NCBI RefSeq assembly: GCF_050947875.1
Contig: NC_134574.1
Coordinates: forward strand, 101,883,469-101,947,468
Source: Dermacentor variabilis
Taxonomy: Eukaryota; Arthropoda; Arachnida; Ixodida; Ixodidae
Direction of reading: 5' to 3'
DNA length: 64,000 nt
Shown: positions 23,234 through 36,778 of the stretch, one piece after another
Layout of the letters: each line of letters begins with the position of its first letter
How positions within the stretch are numbered: the first letter of the stretch is position 1
Notes under the pieces: generated by a model
What the model saw: the letters and a program-made list of their open reading frames with translations, nothing else
What the model was told of the DNA's origin: nothing
Database searches by the model: none
Position numbers and translations under genes: made by a program

Positions 23234-23466
23234 CCCGCCGTGGTTGTTCAGTAGCTACGGTGTTAGGCTGCTGAGCACGAGGTCGCGGGATCGAATCCCA
23301 GCCACGGCGGCCGCATTTCGCTAGGGGCGAAATACGACAACGCCTGTTTACTTAGATTTAGGTGCGCGTTAAATAATCCCAGGTGGTCGAAATTTCCGGA
23401 GTCCTCCACTTCGGCGTGCCTCATAATTTGAAAGTGGTTTTGGCACGTTCAACCCCACAATTTTTT
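23234..23466 (+). mobile_element. tRNA-derived SINE (Ruka-like), copy 2
   Basis: CCCGCCGTGGTTGTTCAGTAGC start, B box GGGATCGAATCCC near 23288, shared body GGTCGAAATTTCCGGAGTCC, and an end at GGCACGTTCAACCCCACA. Full length and more diverged than copy 5. Confidence 0.85.
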
Positions 23467-24531
23467 CTTCACTCGCGCCATCTGGTGTGTGTGCGAGCGC
23501 TGGTCAGCGAAGACTGCGTTCTCCACTGCATATATGCTGTATACTTAAGTATTGTGAGACTACACGGCCAACGGAGCGTTTTTCTTGGCCAGGCGACCGA
23601 GATTGGGAAACCACCAAGTAATATTATTGAATTACAAGCTTCTTTAACAGCAGAGCCGTCACTCTATTTATGAGAGCAGACTGCCAGCAACGACAAAACG
23701 AAAAAGAGAAAAAGAAACACACACGGGGAAAAAAGCGCAGGAATGAAAGTCGGGCAGCCAGACCGCCTCGAATTTCCCCAATTAGATCGCCATGTAGTCC
23801 CACAGGTTTGGTCAGCGTCTCCTCCGCTCGTGATAATCGTTTATTGGTAGGGAAAGGCGACATTTGGCGTTCTGGTGGGAGCAATGCACTTAGCCTAACA
23901 GGTTTCGATAGACGTTTATTCATGCGCCGTAAGTGCCCAAATGCGAAAGGACACAACAAAAGCAGCAACGTCACGCACTCAGAAGCTCAGGTAACCACAC
24001 AGTGAAAGCTCGGAACAAAACTCTATCTCACAAAATTTTCGATTTACCGAAGTGTTTCTCATTTTCCCGCCACATATTTGTTCTCGCTTAGTGGGTTAAA
24101 AATATCAAAGCAACCAAGTCGACTCGGTGTCTCTCATAGTTTAACAAAGCTTTGGGGGATAATATTGAGAAAATATGGAGCAAATAAGTGGCACGCTGGA
24201 TTACATCTCATGTGACTCCATTGATGTGTTAAGACTGTTCGATGCTCACACAAGACAGGCGTGCTCCACGAGCACGCCATCGACGATGAGAATTGCCAAT
24301 AATTATGCCGTTTTTTGCTCTTGAATGAATCTGAATAAGTACGTTACTCGTTCGCACGACTGTTCTGCTTGTTTCCCGATTAACCGAAGTAATCCTCTGG
24401 CTTCATCGCTTGCATTACATCGAGATTTAACTCTATGTATATCAGCCGGCAATAACGGCCAATGAATCTGGTTGTCTTTCGACGTGCCATTCTTAATGTA
24501 ACAATTATGGTTGTCAAGACACTTCTTTCTT

Positions 24532-24535
<4 letters not shown>
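23467..24535. other. Intergenic, nothing recognised
   Basis: No supported exon or repeat seen. Confidence 0.4.
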
Positions 24536-24620
<85 letters not shown>

Positions 24621-24628
24621 GAGAGATG
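24536..24628. repeat. Compound (TA)n(GA)n microsatellite
   Basis: About 17 TA units followed directly by about 28 GA units with one GG interruption. Confidence 0.97.
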
Positions 24629-25223
24629 AAAACGCACGCTCGCACGTGTGTGTGCGAGCATACGTGCATGTTTGCATAAAACTATATCGTCTTATTTCTT
24701 CCGTCACTTGTACGACGTCTATCCTTTAGTTAATTCTCTATAACCTAAGAAATAAACATTCAGCTACAGGCGGCTGCATCAAAGACAAATGGTGAACCTC
24801 AACATCGCGAGTACTCGCCCACGCAGCCCTCCGGAGGAGCGCGTGAGCCAAAAACTAAGAGTGGTAAGCGAAGCTTGGGGAAAAAAAAAAAACTCAATAA
24901 CGCGAGCGCATACAGCTGCCAAGCGTGGCCAATAACCGACACGCTTCGTGAAGAAGGCTCGCCAGCAGCGCCCGCGCGCGTCTTTATTCGGCCTTCGTCT
25001 CCCCACAGCGAAGCCACCGAAGAGGGAAATCACCATCCATCTGTGTCGAAAGTAATGCGACACGCTTCGCCTCGTAAGCCATCTGCGTTCCGAAAGGCCG
25101 AAACGGCAACAGCATCATTTGCGGACGCCGAGCCGTTGCTCGAAATATTCCGTATGCGAGCGTGAGCGAGCGAATACCTCAGCGATACCAGGCATGCGCT
25201 GCTTTGGAGCAAGGTAAGAAAGT
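24629..25223. other. Intergenic, nothing recognised
   Basis: No supported gene. An AATAAA occurs near 24751 without an associated coding frame. Confidence 0.4.
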
Positions 25224-26092
<869 letters not shown>

Positions 26093-27863
26093 ACTATTAT
26101 TTCGTCACTGTTCTTTCTTTCCTTCTCTCTTTTTTCTTAATTCGCAAGATCTCCATGCGGCATCGAGCGGGTGAAGCACCGCATATTTACACAGCGCGGT
26201 CAATGGTTAAAGTGAACAGTTGAGCGCAAGTGGCTGTCGCTTTGCTGGCCTTCTATACGCCTCGTGCACCGCTTATCGAGAATTTGGAGTGGCGCCCTCT
26301 CGCGAGTGACGTCACGGCCAGGACGCCGCTCGCTCCGGCTCACTCGGCGGTCGCGCGTGCTCGTTGCCTTTGTGTGCGCTTGGGGTATAGAGTTTCTCAC
26401 TATAACACCTAGAGGGTAATCTGGCGCCACCGTCTCTGGGAGTTTCTTAAGGGGGCACCGTGCCGTCATGGGAATGGCGGTATATGTGCCTGCGAGGCTC
26501 GTGTTGGCTGGTGTTGTAAGAGGCTTCGTCTAAAACGTGGATATGGCTACGCAAATAACGCGTTCTCAAAGTAAAATCTTCATAAAATGTTTCCATTCAC
26601 GCATATTACATCTTTACTCACCCACGATGCAAGACCAAGCGAAGAAAAGCAAGAACAGCCGACCAACTGTTTCAAAGCGAGCGCGAACCTTGTCGTCTGT
26701 CCTCCAACTTTAGCGCCCCGCTGATACTTTTCACGTAACATGTAGTCGTACACACAATAACAAGTTCTCATAGTTAAACAAAACATGTTTTCGCGTAATA
26801 ATAAAGCTAAAACAGCTTTTCACCTGCTGTTCTAGTAGAAAATGAATCATTGTGACAGACGGAACGGTACTTGCCAAGCGCCTCTTCGAGGTGTCCTGTC
26901 TCTACGAGAACGATGCCAATCCGAAGTCACAATATACCGGCATTCCCATGCATACCACAGCGCAGCACCGCCAGATTTCCCTCTAGGTAATGTAGTGAGA
27001 AACTCTATGGCTTGGGGTATGGGTGGCTCGAGCCACAGTTATCGAAGGGTATGTCGGCTTCTTTCTGCTGCCATGCCTGAACCATGCCTGAACCATTGTT
27101 CCTTCTTCAAAAGCGCGCGATTCGAGAAAGATTGCGGCTTGGGTTATCGCAAGCTATGTAGCGTTAAAGGGATCTACTGGTTTTGCAATGCGTATATGCA
27201 CCGTGTCTGTCCATAAATTTTGCGTAAAAAAAAGAATGCCTGCAAATTCAATACGCGAAGTTGGGTGCGATGCTTCGCTAAATGCGTAACATTCCCTTAG
27301 TACTTAGCTATGAGAAACATGTTACATGGAAGAAAAATCTTGGCATTTGGTGTCAACGTGTTGTCCGTGTTAGAAAGACACTGCCCTGCGAAGCTCTCAT
27401 CATGATTCTTATTACTCTGGTGAGCTGTTCTGGTCAAATATCGGTAGGCGGTGCACGAGGCGTATAGAAGGCCAGCAAAGAGACAGCCAGTTGCGCTGAA
27501 CTGTTCACTTTAACCATGGACCGCGCTGTGTAAATATGCGGTGCTTCACCCGCTCGACGCCGCATGGAGATCTTGCGAATTAAGAAAAAAAAGAGAAGGA
27601 AAGAAAGAACAGTGACGAAATAATAATGTGGGTGAGCTGTTCTGGTTAAAAAAGAGTGCCTGCAAATTCAATACGCGAAGTTGTGTGCGATGCTTCGCTA
27701 AATACGTAACATTCCCTTTGTACTTAGCTATGAGAAACATATTACATGGAAGAAAAATCTTGGCATTTGGTGTCAACGTGTTGTCCGTGTTAGAAAGACA
27801 CTGCCCTGCGAAGCTCTCATCATGATTCTTATTACTCTCGTGAGCTGTTCTGGTCAAATATGG
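26093..27863. repeat. Composite of inverted and direct repeats (fold-back-like)
   Basis: 26093-26271 is present as its inverse at 27452-27629: both arms contain ATTATTTCGTCACTGTTCTT, the TTAATTCGCAAGATCTCCAT block and GGCGTATAG or its complement. Inside, 26390-26428 is inverted at 26969-27005 (GAGTTTCTCACTA / TAGTGAGAAACTC). A separate direct repeat of about 213 bp (27230-27443 and 27650-27863) has an offset of exactly 420 bp and only a few mismatches. No transposase frame is evident. It could be a non-autonomous fold-back element that suffered a later tandem duplication. Confidence 0.8.
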
Positions 27864-29855
27864 GCACTTTATAATGCGTAAAAGAAAGAGGCGCGCATTT
27901 CGTATGCAAAAGTTTGCTGCTACTTTCACCGCTCTCTGAAACAGGCTCCCATAAAAAGAATTTCTCATGGCTGCTAACACGACGGCGTGTCATGTAGATT
28001 ATTTACATATTTAATTCACAAATACCATAGTAGCAATCACCTGAAAGAAAAGTTTCGTGGTTAAGATCGAGAGCCAATCAACAGCAAGCGATGAAATGTT
28101 TCATGGTGGCCCTCAGTAGCCTTTATCGACAATATGGCGCAGACCTCAAACAACGTTAGCAGCCGACTGTACTTATGGCGAGGCACGCATTGTTCGCGAA
28201 ACCCATCAGTGCCGCACAAGTTCGAATTGAAAACCATAAATCAGTTTTTTACAGCGCCACTTGCAGTGCCTAAACTATACTCGAGTACTGCAGCGCAGCT
28301 TAGGCTGCCTAGAAAAGGAAAATTCAAGCTTCGTCAGTACATAACAGAGAACCTCGCAAACCTTCGTAAGGAAGACACAACAAGCCTTACGTATTTCACT
28401 TGATTTTTGGCCCTCCACCGGGGAATTATATCTTCAATATGGCCCATACTACTAATGAATGACGGTTCGGCTTCTTTCTGGCTGCAGCCATAGAGTCGAA
28501 AAGGCATATTTCACAAAAAAAAATTGGACCGAGCGGCCTGTGTCAGATCGCCAAACAGATTCGTCATGTCTATTCATCAAGCAACAAACACGAGTGAATT
28601 GCTCAAGTTGAACGTGTAGCACGGTAAAGGGAATGTATATTGCTACATTCCTTTTCGTATTCTGCAAATAGCTGTAAGCCTCAATTAGCTTTACTTCAAA
28701 TTACCGCCATGAAACACGCGAAGAACCGCCTAATTTTGAGAAGTAGTTGAAGAAGCAGGTGGGGCTGGTATATGTAAACTGCAGTGTTAGTTAAGTCCCA
28801 GTGTTACTGCTGAGCGTTTCTGTGAAGAAATGGAAAAATTCGATATTATACCATGAACTACTCGTCGTGAGCAAACCTGTTGTAGCAGATTAAAATCAAG
28901 GTAAATGTTTTAGAAGTCATATATAGCCAGCATTTGTGATATATTTGTTGCACCGCTGCTGGTATGGTATCATAACTGGATTCTTATATGCTATGTTCTT
29001 GCGGTTGTCCATGCGCGCATGAAAAAACCGCACTGGGCTGGTCTGTGCTATTTGGGGAGGCACTGTAGCGTGGCCTTTGAGAACTGTATTGTCGCCTAAG
29101 AAATAAGCTCTTTGAATAAATTTTCCCGAACGAAGACGTCGTAAAGATATATTTGAGACGACCGCCATAAGTATAAAAGCATAGGGAACGAGAGCGAACA
29201 AACGAAAACACAGCAGAATGCGCCCGGACACCCCCCGAACTGCAGCAGACGACAAGCGCGAGTACTTGCCCTGACGTCACGCGAGCGGCTCTCGCAGCGC
29301 CCCTGTAGTTCGTTCTCGGGGCTAATAGCGGGAAGTTCGGGGTGAGGTTACAACGATGCACTGCGCAGCTGTATGGAAACGTGCTGCCACCGCCACAGCT
29401 GCTGCAAAGCTGGCCGATATCGCGCACTTGCCCAAGGGATATACAAATTGCACGTTCGCTACAGCCGTGCGTTTTATTTAGCCTTTTAGCGCACAAGAAT
29501 ACACACCGCGACAGTATAAAAGACGCAGATACAGACTGGCCCTGTGTACATTTGTGCGCTAAAAGGGTCGATAGAAATACCAGCACGCCCGAACGTACAT
29601 TTTGTCAATCATGTGTTCCCGTTCACAGTAAACTGCACTATTGAAATTAATTCGTATTTGTCATATATATTAAATATATTATATTAATATGTATTAAATA
29701 CATATGAAATGTCGGGCCCCTCGTGTTCCTTCATTCTCGCTTATATGTGCGATTGTACAATGTACAGGTGGACCGTAGCTAGAAGCCAGGGAACATGACG
29801 AATAAATCTAGCGTTCGGGCGGTTACAGCGGATACCACTGAAAATTTGTCTAATC
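27864..29855. other. Intergenic, one short hairpin only
   Basis: No gene recognised. TTTTAGCGCACAA (29476-29488) and TTGTGCGCTAAAA (about 29552-29564) form an inverted repeat around ~63 bp. A very AT-rich segment lies at about 29660-29710. Confidence 0.4.
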
Positions 29856-30653
29856 ATGGATAGTTCCAAAGAGGAGTTTAGAATTTGGCAATGGAACTGC
29901 AGGGGGTACTCCAATAAAAGAGCTCCGTTGCAGCAATATTTTAGATCGCTAGCTAACAAACCACAGGTAACAGCATTGCAGGAAACCCTCGTCTCGGCCG
30001 CATCCCTCTCTGGTTATCGGGCTGCCTCCTTGCAGCCCGTAGGTCGGAGAGTAAGCACGTTAGTTGACAGGAGGCTTACACACTTGTCTCAGGACCTGAA
30101 GCTAGCTAGTTGCAAGGTCGAATACGTCATGGCGGAGGTTCTGCTCAACACGAGACAACGCAACCAGCGGAGAAACAGCGTGTTTATACTCAACATCTAC
30201 AGCAATCCTGGGGTATCACGACAGCAGTTCAAAACGATACTCAAGAAGTCCGCCGGCCTGGCCAGCATTCATCCCCTAGTCGTTGTCGGGAATTTCAACG
30301 CACCGTACGGAGTGTAGGGGTACGTCTACGACACGAGCAAGGGCCGGTGTCTGCGGCAGAACGCCAACTAAAACTAAATGGACCTCACGCTCATCACGGG
30401 TAAGGCGTTCCCTACCCGAATCGGCAACTCGGTGAGCAGGGACACCACCCCCGATCTGGCGTTCGTGAAGAACATTGAGAGAGCCGAGTGGAGTAACACC
30501 GCAATGGTATTTGGTAGCGACCATTACGCGCTCGAGACCCGCTTCGAAGTCGCCCGAAGTAAATCCAGAGAGTTCACCGTCACGGACTGGGACCTTTTTC
30601 GCAAGCTCCGCGGCAACGACAGCGCACCCGTCCCCAAAGACCTGGAAAAGTGA
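29856..30653 (+). pseudogene. LINE apurinic-type endonuclease domain
   Basis: Frame 29856-30317 starts MDSSKEEFRIWQWNCRGYSN, the typical N-terminus with the catalytic asparagine. It continues through ALQETL (catalytic Glu). It then reaches VVVGNFNAPYG, where active elements have GDFNAP, so a catalytic Asp appears changed to Asn. A stop follows at once. The same frame resumes at about 30378 and contains the final SDHYALE motif. The enzyme nicks target DNA to start reverse transcription. Confidence 0.8.
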
Positions 30654-30780
30654 CGCCGAGTCATCCACTAAGATCGTCGACGACCTGGAGGTAGAGAAGA
30701 TGGACAGCAGGCTAGCCCATCTGATCAAGGCCAAGCAGGCGCTGCTTCTCCGATAGAAGGGTCAAAGGTTTAACAAAAGA

Positions 30781-32277
30781 TTGCGGGAAAAGATCTACGA
30801 GCTTAACAAGGCCATCGAAGATCGCTGTCGGACCCTCGGTAAGCAGCAATGGGACGAGGTCTGTGATTCGATCGACGGGAAGATGCGTAACGGCAAGTCC
30901 TGGGGCATGCTAAAACATCTCAACGAGGGCAGCACCAGATCCAGTGAGAGACACACGCTCGCCAGAGCCCTGCACGAAGCTACCACATCCTGTTCCGGGG
31001 ACGAGCTGGTTGCCATGCTCATTGAGAAGTACCTTCCCGTAAAGCACGGAGACGAGGAAGACCGGTTTCCCGACTACCTCGGCTCAGCTCGTCCGGAATT
31101 GGACGAAGACTTCACCGTGGCGGAAATTAGACATGCCATTTTTGCGCTCAAGGGGAACTGTGCACCAGGTGCCGAAAGAATCACGAACAAGATGCTGCGG
31201 AACCTTGACGACCGTTCGATCGGATACCTCACCGAGAAGATGAACGAGACGTAGAAAAACGGCAGCGTCCCAGAGCAATGGAAGACCGCCAACGTCTTCC
31301 TGATCCCCAAACCCGGCAAGGCTCCGAACGTGGACAACCTCCGACCCATCTATCTCACCTCCTGCACCAGGAAAGTGGCGGAGCACGTCGTTCTCAACAG
31401 ACTAAACAGATATCTCGAAGAGAACAGCATCTATACTGACAAGATGATTGGCTTCCGTGCCGGCCTCTCGTCGCAGGACGCCATGAAGATGATCAAACAT
31501 CAAATCATCGCCGGCAGTACCAGGAACACCAGTGCCCTGCTTGGACTCGACCTCGAGAAAGCGTTTGACAACGTCCTCCACGAATACATACTGGCCTCCG
31601 TCGCAGACCTGGAGCTGGGCCCCAGACTATATAACTACGTCTGTTCGTTCCTGACGGGGAGGGAAGCGAAGCTGCGGATCGGCGACTTTGTCTCCGACGA
31701 GGTGCTCCAGAGCCCACGGGGCACGCCGCAAGGCTCGGTCATTTCGCCTGCTCTATTCAACATCTTCATGGTCGGCCTCTCGAGGAATGTGGCCCAAGTT
31801 GAAGGTATCAAACACACCATCTACGCCGACGACATCACGGTCTGGTGCACCGGCGGTAGCGAAGGGCAAGTGGAAAGCGCCATGCAAGAGGCAGTAGACG
31901 TTACGGAGCAGTACCTGCTATCCACCGGACTCAGATGCTCCCCAACCAAATCTGAGCTTCTGCTTTATAGAGAAGAAAAAGGCGGCAGACCCAAGGGCTG
32001 GAAACCAGCCTCGGAAAGTGAAATTAACCTGTTCACTCGGAGCGATGACCCGGTACCCAGGGTCGACACCATCAGTCCTGGGTATGTTCATCGAATCACG
32101 CGGCGGCAATGGCACTGCGTTGTGCAAGATAACTGCGAAGACCGACATTTCTTTTCGCCTCGTGCGAAGGGTCACGAACAGACATCGTGGCCTCAAGGAG
32201 GACAACCTGCTTCGGCTCATCAACGCCTTTTTGCTGTGTCATTTCACCTACACGGTGGCTATGCACAACTGGCTTAG
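30781..32277 (+). pseudogene. LINE reverse transcriptase
   Basis: Frame 30781-31254 (linker and RT N-terminus) ends in a TAG. The same frame continues from before 31330 with NLRPIYLTSCTRKVAEH, LLGLDLEKAFDN, GTPQGSVISPALFN and an intact IYADDITVW near 31820. The similarity leaves this frame at about 32075 and continues in frame 2 from 32018 to about 32580 (thumb, VTNRHRGLKEDNLLRLINAF). Nonsense and frameshift changes make it inactive although the YADD box survives. Confidence 0.85.
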
Positions 32278-32531
32278 AGCCGAGCGGGAAAAGCTTAATG
32301 CTCTCATTAGAAAATTCGTCAAGAGAGCCCTCGGGCTGCCCGTCAGAAAGCATACCGAGGACCTCCTTCGGCTCGGCATACACAACACCATGGAGGAGAT
32401 AGCCGAGGCTCAGGAACGGGCCCAGCTAGCTCGGCTGCCCACCACACCGGCCGGCATGCGTATCCTCGAGGAGATCGGACTCTCACCCACCAAGAACTTG
32501 GCTGAAAACACCCAAATCCCCAGAGAAATAG

Positions 32532-33260
32532 GTGAGAAGATCGTGGTCGCCTTTGCCCCGCAACGTTCATCCCGTTCACAACGCAGGTCGTCGCAAGGCA
32601 AGAGCATTGAATATACTGAAGCAAATAAACAAGGACAAGATCGAAGCAAGCTTCGTGGACGCAGCTACATACCGAGACGGCAAGGCTCTTGCGGTTTCCA
32701 TCGTGGACACGCTGGGCAAGGTCATCAACTGTGCATCCGTTCGGACGACGAACCCCGAGGTGGCCGATCAAGTGGCCATTGCACTCGCCATGCAAGACGG
32801 TCCGAGAGAAAGGCTGTATAACCATTCGAAAGTGGTCGTCAGGGCATTCCAGAAAGGCCGGGAAGCCCGGCAGGTTTTTCCAATTCTGAAAGGCGCCAAA
32901 TACGGCGGCACCTCCATACACTCTATCCTTTGGTTCTCTGCTCACGTCGGGGCGATTGAGGGGGTTGCTCTGAACCTCAACGAGTCTGCCCACGAGGCGA
33001 CGCGTGGCTTTACCGACCGCGCTACCCTAGGATCGGGCGACTCTCTCCCCGGACACAGAGACGCTCCTACCATGCACAATGAACTTACTAAATTCTTTTA
33101 CTTACAGAGAAGGGTTTTCCCACCGCCTCACTCCAAGCTAAGCGAGCCGCAGTCGGTCACGCTCAGACTCTTGCAAACGAACTCCTACCCAAATCCGGCG
33201 TCCCTTAATAACATATATCCCGGAGATTTATCCGAATTGTTCTTGCGTGGCCTGTGGTGA
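32532..33260 (+). pseudogene. LINE RNase H domain
   Basis: From about 32580 the frame gives HPVHNAGRRKAR, SFVDAATY (first acid), PEVADQVAIALAM (glutamate helix), and YNHSKVVVRAF where the sister copy has VSDSRSAV, so an expected Asp appears lost. LWFSAHVGA follows. The C-terminal LTKFFYLQRRVFPPPH block matches the minus-strand copy at 7.9 kb. Confidence 0.8.
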
Positions 33261-33483
33261 GGTTGCTACTTTGCCTCATATGCTCTGGGACTGCGGGTCG
33301 CTGGGCTCGAAGTTCACCTCACCAAGGAAGAGTGAGACGCGCTCCTGCGAAGTCCCGTCTGCGAGGACCAAATCCTGGCCATCCAGCGCGCCCGCAATCG
33401 GGCAGGCAGACTAGATCTGTCAGTCCCGTCGTGGGATTATATAGCCGGGTGCGCGTGTGTTCGGGCAACCACTATTAGTATGA

Positions 33484-33484
33484 T

Positions 33485-33520
<36 letters not shown>

Positions 33521-33523
33521 ATA
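33484..33523. repeat. (TA)n tract at LINE end
   Basis: About 20 TA units with one break, directly after the LINE and before a SINE fragment. Confidence 0.9.
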
Positions 33524-33655
33524 AACGCCCTTGTCCCGTGCATTGGGGGCGCGTTAAATATCCCCTGGTGGTCAAAATTAATCCGGAGTTCCCCCACTAA
33601 AGCGTGCCTCATAATGAAATCGTGGTTATTGGCGCGTAAAACCCCAGAAAACAAT
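33524..33655 (+). mobile_element. SINE fragment (3' half), copy 3
   Basis: Only the SINE body is present: GCGCGTTAAATATCCCCTGGTGGTCAAAAT, the CCGGAGT block, GCGTGCCTCATAATG and GGCGCGTAAAACCCC. The tRNA-like head is missing. Confidence 0.75.
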
Positions 33656-34474
33656 ATAATTCTGCATACAAATCTATTAGGATATTTGTTACAGTTGGTT
33701 TACACAGCGGTTTCGTTTGTCGGACATCTCCAACTTGCCAAGTCGTCATTTATGTACGGTGTGCGAGAGGCCGTGAAACTGCCCACATCTTTCTTTGTTT
33801 CACACCCTCACACATGTCTTTAGAACTCGAAATAATAAAGTGCATTTAATTGAATTGTGCGTCTGGAACTTGTTCGGTGGAACGACCGTTGTACTTTTGC
33901 AGTAGCCACCATTTTTTTTTGTGCATACTATTCAAGCACACAGAACAGCTCACGTACGTAATAAGCACGCACGGCCGCTCTATAGGAACGCACAGTCGGC
34001 ATTTCTTGCGTTTCGTTCTGCTTGGATCCGTGTGTGCTTTCAACGCCTTTCCGCACCTCGCTGAACTCAGCAAACACGGCGGGGGTTTACATGCATCGCC
34101 CATTTGTTTTCCCCTCGAAGGGAGTTTGTTTTTCCAGTCGGGCAGCTGAACATCTTATGGCCTCATAAAAGAGGTGCTAGGCGCCGCACAAACTTCAACA
34201 AATCGCCCCCGCAACGCCACTCACTTCCAGTATCGGCTTCTCCAAACAACGTATCCCTCTTTTTACTTGATATGGTGGCTCCCTCTGGCCACGAAGAACT
34301 TCACCTGTAGAACACTGTGACCTCAAAGATCAGCTGGCGCGCCCGACGCCGGATCTTGGAGTCGATGACAGAACGCACAGAGTTCACCCATGCCCCGGCA
34401 GATGGCTCTTATTGAGCCAAGGGTTGAGCCGTGGGTCTGAGCCTACTGAGCCAGGATCTCGCCCGGGCGCTGGT
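33656..34474. other. Intergenic, nothing recognised
   Basis: No supported gene or repeat. Contains AATAATAAAG near 33831. Confidence 0.4.
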
Positions 34475-34636
34475 GGTGGTGGTGGTGATAAACTTTATTG
34501 ATAAGGGGCCGAAAAAAGCGGCCGGGCGTTAAAATGGGCGCGCTAGCACAACTGCTTCGGCCTCAACTTTCTCTAACAACAGGCATGGAAACGCTGGACT
34601 TTGGCGGGGTTTTGGCAAATGCGTGCAGGGTGCACA
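34475..34636 (-). mobile_element. LINE 3' end fragment, minus strand
   Basis: On the minus strand a short frame encoding LLLEKVEAEAVVLARPF ends in a stop, followed by TCAATAAAGTTTATCACCACC. This is the same type of 3' end as the LINE at 7.57 kb (AATAAAGTTTATT). Confidence 0.5.
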
Positions 34637-34640
34637 CTGT

Positions 34641-35085
<445 letters not shown>

Positions 35086-36721
35086 TAAATCTTTTGTTTC
35101 ACCATTCCTTCACCTCATTTTCGCTTTTGCGTGCTTCGCGCAGGCGTTTTTTTTTTTGCGCGTGAGGTTTGTTTTTCGCCGTGTTTTCTTTTCCGCATGC
35201 AAATTGCTCCGCCACTTTTTTGCCCAGCAATAATGAGAGCAAGGCTTTATGTAAAATGAAAACCATCGGATTCTTTTTATTCATTTTGTATGCAATGTTG
35301 TACTTGCTTGGTCTTGTACCGCTTGATCTCGAGTTGTCATCTCTCGTGTGTGCACTGCTCGGTGTGCCTCCCCCGCTTGCAGTGCTTTGTCTGGAGACGT
35401 TGAATCTTGCATTGCTTGCTCCTTGAGTTGACAGCGCAATCGCACACTATTTCACAATCACAGCCTTGTGCCTCAAAATTAAATCTGTCAGTCACGTAAG
35501 ACCATGAACGACTCATACCCCCTTAAGCAATGGCTCATACCCCCGTGAACGCGACCTCCCCATTACGACAGAAGAGAAGGGAAATTCTACGCTGGAATGA
35601 CGAGCGGCAACGGAGCCAGCTGTGGAAGGCGACGACGACGCTAGACCCCTTGGTGATTTATGACAGTTTTAGCGAACCCCGAAAACGACGGCACAGGGTC
35701 TAGAAAGCAGCTTCTCTGCAGAAGTAACGCGAACAGACTGCCAAAAATCGGTAACAAATTCAAGAGGCACCCATGTTGAGGCGTAGTTGCGTGTGATCTA
35801 GACAAGTTAGCTCATGCTTAGTCATGACCACGGATGCACAAGGCTCACTGAAAACTGCCCATGCGTTTCAGCCAACTTTTCCTTGGCTCCGTCGTTTTTC
35901 TTCCTTTTATTTTGCGCTGTAAATCGGGAATATGTTAATACAATTTGTTGTTTAACGTGTAGTGTACTGAAAAGGCTTTTAATGTATAAATGAAAAAAAG
36001 TTCTAAATGGCATTGCCGCGTTGCGGTGCCCCGAGCAATCACCCTCAACTTCTTTTCTGGCACAATTTTCTCGTAAAAATCTTCCTGCGTTCTGCGCGTC
36101 TCGGCACTATTTCAAAACGCTTACGAAAATGCTTTAGCAAGTACTTCACGATGACACGTTAGCTCATTCTACAAGTCCAAGCTCCTCGTGGCTAAACGTC
36201 ACTTGTGCTTCTGCAATGGTTGCGACAACCCTGCATGCATCCATCCTTCAGGATGCACCATTGATACTATCTCGTAACAGCCTCTTGCATACATGCTGCG
36301 TAATTGAGCACACACGCTCCGAATTGGAACGACGTTCCGCTACACACGTCCACGCTGGGATGCCGATCGGCCACAGCTCCCGTGTTTCAATCACTTTTCG
36401 TCCTTACCATATTTCTCTTTCATTGGTAATGAACATTCCAATGCCATATATACGTGCAAACCCATTTGTTGCTATTTCACCCTTCCTAAGTGGTACTCAG
36501 CAGAGAAAAAAAAAAAAGACCACAATCATCCTCATCATATGAGCGCGTTCTGCAATGCTCTTCACAGCACATGCTCTGGCTGTTACGGGCATAAATGGCG
36601 TGCGCCGTGGAAATCCTATGGCTGCTCGGCTAAGCCAAGGCACTCCAGCGTGGCAGTGGCGACGCCGGCGGCTTGGCGTAGCAGAAAACAACTGACAAGC
36701 TCGTCCAGTGGGCTCAGAGTG
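35086..36721. other. Intergenic, nothing recognised
   Basis: No supported gene. This lies just downstream of the micro-exon gene's poly(A) signal. Confidence 0.4.
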
Positions 36722-36727
36722 TTTATT
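36722..36727 (-). terminator. AATAAA polyadenylation signal of the micro-exon gene
   Basis: AATAAA on the minus strand, 25 nt after the TAG of the last exon. No separate cleavage site could be read. Confidence 0.6.
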
Positions 36728-36752
36728 CTTCGGTGCCCCGGGTCGCCAATGG

Positions 36753-36778
36753 CTAGTCGTCGGACTCCTCTTCATCTG
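36753..36778 (-). CDS. Micro-exon gene exon 11 (terminal)
   Basis: Acceptor CTCTACTTGCAG, then the last two bases of an Ala codon, DEEESDD and TAG. A second CAG follows the acceptor (CAGCAG), so a 3 nt alternative acceptor is possible. Confidence 0.7.

Larger units (their letters stand above)
29856..33523 (+). mobile_element. Near full-length but decayed LINE (EN-RT-RNase H), plus strand
   Basis: In order: endonuclease (29856-30653), linker and RT (30781 to about 32280), RNase H (about 32580-33230), a zinc tail with CSCVAC...HMLWDC (about 33238-33295), and a (TA)n-rich end at 33484-33523. It is related to the minus-strand LINE at 7.57-16.3 kb. In-frame stops at about 30315, 30651 and 31252 and at least two frame changes (near 32075 and 32580) make it a dead copy. 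Confidence 0.88.
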
